Assembly: GCA_016200765.1 (NCBI GenBank)
Contig: JACQEC010000139.1
Span: forward strand, 1-8,301
From: Chloroflexota bacterium
Lineage (GTDB): Bacteria; Chloroflexota; Anaerolineae; JACRMK01
Direction of reading: 5' to 3'
DNA length: 8,301 nucleotides
Below the pieces are notes generated by a model. It worked only from the letters and a program-made list of their open reading frames with translations, did not search any database and had not been told where the DNA came from. Shown here in pieces: positions 1-4,366 of the stretch (the stretch's first letter is position 1; each line of letters opens with the position of its first letter). Both the position numbers and the translations under genes were made by a program.

Positions 1-599
1 CATAGCAGGGAGTTGGCAAAGACGTCCGTAAACAGCCCTTCGAGGAACTTCCCAAACAGAGCCGCGCTTCCGATGAACAGCGCGCCGGTCGCCGCCGCAG
101 TCAGCCCCAGCACGGTCACCGCCCCGCTTTCCCCTTTGCGCACGCTCTTCCATGTCGTGATCAGACGCGGCGTTTCCTGACTGAGCAGGCCGAGCTCGGT
201 GGCCCAGGTGTCGGCGGTCACGGTCGCCATCGCGCCGATAAACGCCGCAAAGATCAGGCCGGAGTTCAGCGCGGGGAAAAGGGCGCTCGCCACGGCCAGA
301 GCCGCCGCCGCGCCGCCGTTCGCCATCACCTGAAAAAAGTCGCGCCGGCCGCCTTTGGCAAACTCCACCGCCGCGCCGCGCTTCTGGTCAGCCCCGTAGC
401 GTGTGAGCAGTGAGGAGGAGGCGAAGAACGCGACGATCACCGCGGCCCAACTGAAGCCGCCCAGCCCAAACGTCAGCGTGCCAACCAGCACTGCGCCGGC
501 CACTCCATCCAACGAGAGGGCGTGAAAGCGGTAGGCGATCAGGCCAATGAGCACGCTGAGGGCAAAACCGGCGGCTAACTGGCCGATGGAGATGGGCAA
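1..599 (-). CDS. DUF92 family integral membrane protein (VTE6-like), 3' end cut off by window edge
   Basis: An open frame of 199 codons runs off the left edge of the window. The product is strongly hydrophobic with several predicted membrane segments (about residues 8-24, 33-62, 93-128 and 158-183). It carries the DUF92 (TIGR00297) landmarks: an SSLLTRYG motif near residue 62, GRRDFFQVMANGG at 84-96, ADTWATELG at 129-137, and a PRLITT...V..GESG stretch at 144-159. Plant and cyanobacterial members (VTE6) are phytyl-phosphate kinases in tocopherol and chlorophyll-phytol salvage. Most bacterial members have no proven substrate, so a prenyl-phosphate kinase-like role is inference. Family members are usually about 250-300 residues, so roughly the last quarter is missing. 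I chose TTG at 599, 11 bp after the upstream stop. It has no in-frame ATG near it and no clear ribosome binding site, so the exact start is uncertain. Tight spacing suggests co-transcription with the 98-residue gene. Confidence 0.85.
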   Translation of the reverse strand, partial: MPISIGQLAAGFALSVLIGLIAYRFHALSLDGVAGAVLVGTLTFGLGGFSWAAVIVAFFASSSLLTRYGADQKRGAAVEFAKGGRRDFFQVMANGGAAAALAVASALFPALNSGLIFAAFIGAMATVTADTWATELGLLSQETPRLITTWKSVRKGESGAVTVLGLTAAATGALFIGSAALFGKFLEGLFTDVFANSLL

Positions 600-610
600 C
601 GGCGCGCGCC

Positions 611-907
611 CTACTGCGGCAGGGTGAACTTCAAGGCGATCATCGCGCCCACCAGCGTGGCCGCGAGCAGAAAGATGCGCCGCAGGTCTGAGGTGACGTG
701 ATCATATTCGTGGCTGGCGACGGCTGTCATCATCGGGGTCGCGCGTGGGGCCTGCCCTGAGACGGTCGTTGGGGCGCGCGGTTCAGGGGCAGGCTCCTCC
801 GCGCTCTTGCGCGGCGTCGCAGAGGGCATCATTACCGCCGGGCGGCGCGGCGCGGGTTTGCCTGTCTCCGCGAGCTTGCGTCGCTCGCGGCGTGTGGGTT
901 TCGGCAT
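611..907 (-). CDS. Small conserved-type protein with basic N-terminus and one C-terminal membrane helix
   Basis: This 98-residue protein has no function that I recognise. Residues 1-22 are very basic (MPKPTRRERRKLAETGK...). Residues 23-62 are Ala/Pro-rich and probably disordered. A compact end begins with HEYDHVTSDLRRIFLL (66-81) and continues as one hydrophobic helix to about residue 93, leaving only a few residues after it. That layout predicts a tail-anchored protein with the basic, disordered part in the cytoplasm. From memory, small proteins with a similar Y-x-H-V-x-x-D-L-R-R-I plus helix ending occur in Chloroflexota; this is not verified. The start is well supported: AAGGAG (complement of 916-921) lies 8 bases before the ATG, the best ribosome binding site in the window. 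The gene has its own promoter and a 5'-terminal hairpin, so it is probably well expressed independently of murJ. DUF92 follows 11 bp downstream. Confidence 0.8.
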   Translation of the reverse strand: MPKPTRRERRKLAETGKPAPRRPAVMMPSATPRKSAEEPAPEPRAPTTVSGQAPRATPMMTAVASHEYDHVTSDLRRIFLLAATLVGAMIALKFTLPQ

Positions 908-938
908 GACGGGTTCTCCTTGAGTGCAATTTCAGAGT

Positions 939-966
939 GTGCCAGTGACGATCTCATCACCGGCAC
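939..966 (-). promoter_or_regulatory. 5'-terminal stem-loop in the leader of the 98-residue gene
   Basis: Arms 939-951 and 954-966 are inverted repeats with two mismatches. Both mismatches become G-U pairs in the minus-strand RNA, so all 13 positions pair there. The stem would form at the very 5' end of the transcript (predicted start near 969), about 18 nt before the AAGGAG ribosome binding site. Stems at this position in other bacteria protect mRNA from 5'-dependent decay. The same dyad could instead be a DNA operator just downstream of the promoter. There is no U-tract, so it is not a terminator. Confidence 0.5.
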
Positions 967-975
967 GCTATGGTG

Positions 976-1003
976 ATTATACTGGCCAATGAAGCATGTT
1001 CAA
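976..1003 (-). promoter_or_regulatory. Sigma-70-type promoter for the 98-residue gene
   Basis: On the minus strand a perfect -10 box TATAAT (complement of 976-981) is preceded by a 16-bp spacer and a -35 box TTGAAC (complement of 998-1003, four of six consensus bases). Transcription would start near 969, about 60 nt before the ATG at 907. It lies wholly in the 153-bp gap after murJ, so it gives the small gene and DUF92 expression independent of murJ. I see no convincing terminator for murJ in this gap, so read-through is also possible. Confidence 0.65.
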
Positions 1004-1060
1004 AGTAGAGGCGAAGTATCCACGGCCCGCATTGGCGCGCAAACGCGGAACCCGCAACGC

Positions 1061-2599
1061 TCAACGGTTTGCGACAGGCCGGGCAAAGCGCCCGATAATC
1101 ATCCCGCCCAGCAGCCGCGCTTCCTCAACGCGGAACAGCACAACCAGCGCCGCATAAAGGGCAACGCCCACGAGGGCGGCGATGCCCATGCCGATCAAGG
1201 AGTTGCCGGACCACGCTAAGACGACGGCCACGACGCCGCCCATCAGCAGCGCCGCCGCCGCGACCTTGAGCGTGGTGCGCACCACGCCGTAGCCGGTGAG
1301 GCCGCCGATGGCGCGCACAATCGCCGCCAGCAGGATCAGCGCATGGGACGAGTTCTGCACGGCGTTCGCAAAAGCCAGCCCCGGCATACCCCACGGGCCA
1401 ATCAGCGCCAGCGCCGTAACCAGATAGAGGCCCACCGACACGACCCCGACCACCACCGGCGTGACCGTATCCTTGCGCGCGTAGAAGGCGACAATCAGCA
1501 GTTGGTCGAGCGCCACAAACGGCAGTTGGGGCGCGTAAGCTAGAAACGCCAGCGCGGTGCGCTCGGTGTCAAAGGCGCTGAACCGCCCGCGCTCGAAGAG
1601 CAAGCGCACCAGCGGCTCGCGCAAAACCATCAGCCCGACCATGGCGGGGATCATGGCGATCATGGCGAGCTTGATGCCGAGCGCGAGTGTGGATTTGTAG
1701 TCGGCGCTGGCCGCCTGCCGCGACAGCGTGGGCAAGATGGCCGACGACAGCGCCACCGCCACCAGCCCCAGCGGGAACTGGATGATGGTGGTGGCGAAGC
1801 GCATGGCCGCCATGCTCCCCTCGCCGGTGCGCGAGGCAAGGTTGCGATCCATCACGATGCCGCCGATGGTCACGATCAAGCCCAGCGCCACCGGCAGATA
1901 GAGGCGCAAGGCATGACGCAGGGCGGGATGCGAAAAGTCCAGCGAGGGGCGCACGCGCAGTCCGCGCAATGCCGGCCACTGCAAGACGACCTGCATCAGC
2001 GCTCCGGCCAGCACGCCGATGACGAGGCTGTGCAGGCCGAGCGCGCCCGCGAGTGCCAGTGCGACGACGATGATGCTCGCGTTGTACGTTGCGCTGACAA
2101 AGGCTGGCAGGGCAAACTGCCGCCGCGCCTGTAGCAGCGCCGTCAGGATACCGGAGACCGCCATGAAAAGGGTGGCGGGCAACATCAGCCGCACGAGCGC
2201 GATGGCTTCGTCGCGCACGCCGGGCGCAAAGGCCACCCCCAGCACTGCAATCAATTCGGGCGCGAAGACCGTCAAAATCACAATCAGCGCCGCGAGCACG
2301 ATGGCGGCCAGTGTCAACAGGGTCGAGACCATCTGCGACAGGTCGTCCCGCTGGCGCGGGTCGTCGGAATAGGCGCTGAAGACCGGGATGAGCGCCGCCG
2401 AAATCGCCCCGCCGATGAGCAGGTCGTAGATGATGGTTGGCACGGTGGAGGCGGCGACAAAGGCGTCGGTGGCGCCGCTGGCGCCGAACAGCGCGGCGAT
2501 CACCTGCTCGCGTCCCAGCCCCAGCAGGCGGCTGAGCACATTGCCTGCCATAATGATGCCGGCGGCTCTGACGATGGTTCTGCGGGTGGAGGGGGTCAT
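1061..2599 (-). CDS. murJ: Lipid II flippase MurJ (MviN family)
   Basis: MurJ moves the undecaprenyl-linked peptidoglycan precursor lipid II across the cytoplasmic membrane for cell-wall assembly. It belongs to the MOP exporter superfamily. The 512-residue product matches the family's usual length and is hydrophobic throughout, consistent with about 14 membrane helices. The N-terminal signature is clear: SRLLGLGREQVIAALFG (23-39) followed by ATDAF (43-47). It contains arginines 24 and 30 and aspartate 45, which correspond to charged residues essential in the E. coli protein. A second typical block is MDRNLAS followed by the QFPLGL...AILPTLSR region around residues 250-310. The ATG at 2599 is chosen because the conserved N-terminus begins directly after it. 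No Shine-Dalgarno site precedes it; the upstream 57 bp is mostly an AT-rich perfect palindrome. It lies downstream of rfaE1-rfaE2 on the same strand, so co-transcription is plausible. Confidence 0.96.
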   Translation of the reverse strand: MTPSTRRTIVRAAGIIMAGNVLSRLLGLGREQVIAALFGASGATDAFVAASTVPTIIYDLLIGGAISAALIPVFSAYSDDPRQRDDLSQMVSTLLTLAAIVLAALIVILTVFAPELIAVLGVAFAPGVRDEAIALVRLMLPATLFMAVSGILTALLQARRQFALPAFVSATYNASIIVVALALAGALGLHSLVIGVLAGALMQVVLQWPALRGLRVRPSLDFSHPALRHALRLYLPVALGLIVTIGGIVMDRNLASRTGEGSMAAMRFATTIIQFPLGLVAVALSSAILPTLSRQAASADYKSTLALGIKLAMIAMIPAMVGLMVLREPLVRLLFERGRFSAFDTERTALAFLAYAPQLPFVALDQLLIVAFYARKDTVTPVVVGVVSVGLYLVTALALIGPWGMPGLAFANAVQNSSHALILLAAIVRAIGGLTGYGVVRTTLKVAAAALLMGGVVAVVLAWSGNSLIGMGIAALVGVALYAALVVLFRVEEARLLGGMIIGRFARPVANR

Positions 2600-2606
2600 C
2601 GAAATG

Positions 2607-2664
2607 ATTTTTGATTTCTGATTTTAGATTTTTGATTGACAATCTAAAATCAGAAATCAAAAAT
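2607..2664. repeat. AT-rich perfect inverted repeat between rfaE2 and murJ
   Basis: Two arms of 24 bp (2607-2630 and 2641-2664) are exact reverse complements around a 10-nt loop. They are built from short GATTT/GATTTTA-like iterations. The DNA is far more AT-rich than its surroundings and includes the rfaE2 stop codon (2657-2659). It fills nearly all the space before the murJ ATG. A related element lies at 4240-4278. It could act as a terminator or processing site between rfaE2 and murJ, or supply a -10-like TAAAAT box for murJ. Both roles are inference. The sequence resembles repeat-family intergenic palindromes rather than a unique site. Confidence 0.85.
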
Positions 2665-3124
2665 GCTCTTGGAGGCGGGCGATGAGGCGGCTGGTGGAGC
2701 GGCTTGCGACGTAGGGGATGAACTCGACGCGGCCCCCATAGGCGGCCGCCGCCTGCGCCTCCGGCGGGACCTTGCCGCCGGGGCCATAGTCGCCGCCCTT
2801 GACGTAGACATCGGGCTGGATGACCTCCACCGCGTGTTCGGCGGTCAGCGCGTCGAAGATGACAACGTAATCCACGCACGCCAGCGCCGCCAGTATCTCC
2901 GCGCGCTCGTCCTGCGGCGTCAGCGGGCGGCCCTCGCCCTTCAGCGCGCGCGCCGACTCGTCGCTGTTCAGCCCGACGATCAGGCAGTCGCCCAGCGCGC
3001 GCGCGGCCTGCAAACAGCGCACGTGGCCCACGTGCAGAAGATCAAACACGCCGTTGGTGAAGACGCGCGTCCGGTATCGCGCGCGCAGACCGGCGGCTTC
3101 GTCCAGCGTGATGATCTTGCTCAT
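2657..3124 (-). CDS. rfaE2: D-glycero-beta-D-manno-heptose 1-phosphate adenylyltransferase (RfaE domain II)
   Basis: This enzyme transfers AMP from ATP to heptose-1-phosphate, giving ADP-D-glycero-manno-heptose, the activated sugar for lipopolysaccharide core or surface-glycan assembly. The 155-residue protein is one cytidylyltransferase-like Rossmann domain. It has TNGVFDLLHVGH (23-34) with the HxGH nucleotide-binding motif, GLNSDESAR (51-59), a DERAEILAAL helix (72-81), VKGGDY (108-113), and a C-terminal SRSTSRLI (141-148) in the place of the family's S/T-rich motif. The length matches stand-alone RfaE2 proteins; in enterobacteria the same domain is the C-terminal half of HldE. The ATG at 3124 overlaps the rfaE1 stop (ATGA). 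An AGGTGA site (complement of 3132-3137) lies 7 bases upstream, inside rfaE1, so translation is probably coupled. The last codons run into the AT-rich palindrome. Confidence 0.93.
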   Translation of the reverse strand: MSKIITLDEAAGLRARYRTRVFTNGVFDLLHVGHVRCLQAARALGDCLIVGLNSDESARALKGEGRPLTPQDERAEILAALACVDYVVIFDALTAEHAVEVIQPDVYVKGGDYGPGGKVPPEAQAAAAYGGRVEFIPYVASRSTSRLIARLQEHF

Positions 3125-4140
3125 GCGCCAATCACCTGCCGCAGTTCGGCCACGGTTGTCACGGCCACGCCGATGTGCCGCACCACAATGCCCGCCGCAA
3201 CCATCGCCAGCCAGGCCGCATCCATCTCGTCCACGCCGCAGGCCAGCGCCAGCGTCAGCACCGCGATCACGGTATCGCCCGCGCCGGTTACGTCGAATAC
3301 CTCACTGCGGTTGACCACCGGCAGGTGGGCGTAGCGCCCGTCGCGCGTGGCGATGGACAGCCCATCATCGGCGCGTGTAATCACCACCGCGCGCGCGTGG
3401 AGCCGCCCCAGCAGTTCCTCACAAGCGGTCTGGAAATCACTTTCCTGCTCAAGCCTCCGCCCCAGCGTGGCCTCGGCCTCCTGCCGGTTGGCGCGCACGA
3501 GGTCGAAATCGGCGAAACGCAGTAAGTCTCCTTGCGAGTCAACGGTCAACAGCCGCTGCCGCCCCCCGATCCAGTCGGGGGCTGCCGAAGGGTGCGCCGC
3601 GCTCCGGCAGGCCTCGATGATCGCCGGTGTCACCAGCCCGCCGCGGTAGTCCGAAACCAAGAGAGCGTCGGCTTCTTCAGCGCAGTCGTGGATACGCTCG
3701 ATCAGCGCGCGCTCAATCGGCGCGGACAGCGGCTTGCGCTCGATGCGGTCGAGGCGGGCGACCTGCTGGGGGAAGGTGGGCATCGCGCCTTCGGCCATTA
3801 CCCGCATTTTCGTGGTGGTCGGACGGCTGGGGTCGGCGACGATGCCGCCGGTGTCCACGCGCAGTTCGTGGAAGCGGGCCAGCAGTTGCTCTCCGGCGCG
3901 GTCGGGGCCGATCACGCCGACGGGGACGGCGTGCGCGCCCAGCGCGACGAGGTTATGCGCCGGGTTGCCCGCGCCGCCGGGTACGGCGAACTCGCGCGAG
4001 AGCTCCAGCACCGGAATGGCCGCCTCGCGCGAGAGCCGCGTGGCGCGGCCGACCAGGTACTCGTCCAACGCCAAATCGCCGACGATCATGACGCGGCGTG
4101 CGGCGATGCGGTTGAGAGCGGCCAGGAGTTGTTCGCGCAT
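3121..4140 (-). CDS. rfaE1: D-glycero-beta-D-manno-heptose-7-phosphate kinase (RfaE domain I, PfkB family)
   Basis: This kinase phosphorylates heptose-7-phosphate to the 1,7-bisphosphate, the ATP-dependent step before the phosphatase GmhB and RfaE2. From ATG 4140 the protein has 339 residues, close to the family norm. Landmarks are VGDLALDEY (20-28), PGGAGNPAHNL (54-64), PTTTKMR (106-112), QQVARLD (124-130), VSDYRGG (161-167) and the PfkB signature DVTGAGD with catalytic Asp near 289. The frame stays open to ATG 4266, but those extra 42 residues are low-complexity and encoded by an AT-rich repeat, so I reject them. ATG 4149 is possible. I prefer 4140 because a promoter places the transcript start almost on it (leaderless). 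Residues about 181-193 (AHPSAAPDWIGGR), encoded by a GC-rich palindromic repeat, interrupt the usual short link between the helix after the SDYRGG region and the strand LLTVDSQ. Active-site motifs remain intact. Confidence 0.92.
   Translation of the reverse strand: MREQLLAALNRIAARRVMIVGDLALDEYLVGRATRLSREAAIPVLELSREFAVPGGAGNPAHNLVALGAHAVPVGVIGPDRAGEQLLARFHELRVDTGGIVADPSRPTTTKMRVMAEGAMPTFPQQVARLDRIERKPLSAPIERALIERIHDCAEEADALLVSDYRGGLVTPAIIEACRSAAHPSAAPDWIGGRQRLLTVDSQGDLLRFADFDLVRANRQEAEATLGRRLEQESDFQTACEELLGRLHARAVVITRADDGLSIATRDGRYAHLPVVNRSEVFDVTGAGDTVIAVLTLALACGVDEMDAAWLAMVAAGIVVRHIGVAVTTVAELRQVIGA
3562..3595. repeat. GC-rich palindromic element inside rfaE1, shared with dnaE
   Basis: A near-palindrome CCCCCGATCCAGTCGGGGG (3563-3581, 7-bp stem, 5-nt loop) is followed by CTGCCGAAGGGTGC (3582-3595). 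The same combination ends the array in dnaE, where the tail reads CTGTCGAAGGGTGC (one mismatch). Relative to that tail, the asymmetric loop of the palindrome is reversed between the two sites. It is read through in frame in rfaE1 and adds about 13 residues. Its presence in two non-homologous genes marks it as a dispersed element rather than part of the kinase. Confidence 0.8.
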
Positions 4141-4147
4141 AAGGCAC

Positions 4148-4176
4148 ATTCTAAGGTGGAGTGCGGCGATTAGCAA
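4148..4176 (-). promoter_or_regulatory. Predicted rfaE1 promoter giving a leaderless or near-leaderless mRNA
   Basis: On the minus strand TTGCTA (complement of 4171-4176, four of six -35 bases) is separated by 17 bp from TAGAAT (complement of 4148-4153, five of six -10 bases). The start would fall about 7 bases after the -10 box, at or next to ATG 4140. There is no ribosome binding site before either nearby ATG, which agrees with leaderless translation. The -10 box overlaps the alternative ATG at 4149, which would then not be transcribed. Confidence 0.45.
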
Positions 4177-4316
4177 ACGTGACGGGTGACGGGCGGCGCA
4201 ACAGCACGACCGGGGATCGAGAGTTGATTTTGGATTTCCGATTTTTGATTTTAGATTGCCAATCAAAAATCTAAAATCACCAATCTATAAATTGAAGATG
4301 GTCGCCCGTCACGTTT
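4175..4316. repeat. 142-bp segment bracketed by a perfect 12-bp inverted repeat in the divergent intergenic region
   Basis: AAACGTGACGGG (4175-4186) and its exact reverse complement CCCGTCACGTTT (4305-4316) bracket the centre of the rfaE1/dnaE divergent region. Each arm lies at or just upstream of a predicted promoter: the left one touches the rfaE1 -35 box and the right one covers the dnaE -35 position. Both read CCCGTCACGTTT toward their own gene. GTGACGG is repeated in tandem beside the left arm. This could be a pair of binding sites for one regulator, or the ends of a small inserted element carrying the AT-rich palindrome. I see no target-site duplication. Confidence 0.6.
4240..4278. repeat. 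AT-rich inverted repeat upstream of rfaE1, related to 2607-2664
   Basis: Arms 4240-4258 and 4260-4278 are inverted repeats of 19 bp with two mismatches around a single central base. The sequence is built from the same GATTTT/AAAATC iterations as the palindrome at 2607-2664, and related iterations extend to about 4225 on the left. It sits between divergent promoters, where a terminator would have little use. The shared sequence family at both ends of the rfaE1-rfaE2 pair points to a dispersed intergenic repeat. Confidence 0.75.
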
Positions 4317-4327
4317 CTGCGCAACTG

Positions 4328-4336
4328 TGATATAAT
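4328..4336 (+). promoter_or_regulatory. Extended -10 promoter of dnaE
   Basis: TGATATAAT is an exact extended -10 element (TG, one base, then TATAAT at 4331-4336). No good -35 hexamer lies 16-18 bp upstream, as is usual for extended -10 promoters; that position is occupied by the arm CCCGTCACGTTT. Transcription would begin near 4343, leaving a leader of about 24 nt with no Shine-Dalgarno sequence before the ATG at 4367. Confidence 0.7.
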
Positions 4337-4366
4337 GCCCGTAGTTCCTCTTGTGCTGGACCTTCT

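Noticed and set aside
1033..1060. Possible murJ terminator in the GC-rich bases after its stop
   Set aside because: Only a 4-bp stem forms (GCGG/CCGC) and no T-run follows on the minus strand.
1569..2879. Long minus-strand open frame of 436 codons overlapping murJ and rfaE2
   Set aside because: It spans the AT-rich palindrome and parts of two well-supported genes in another frame; its Arg/Ala/Gly-rich composition is typical of a GC-rich shadow frame.
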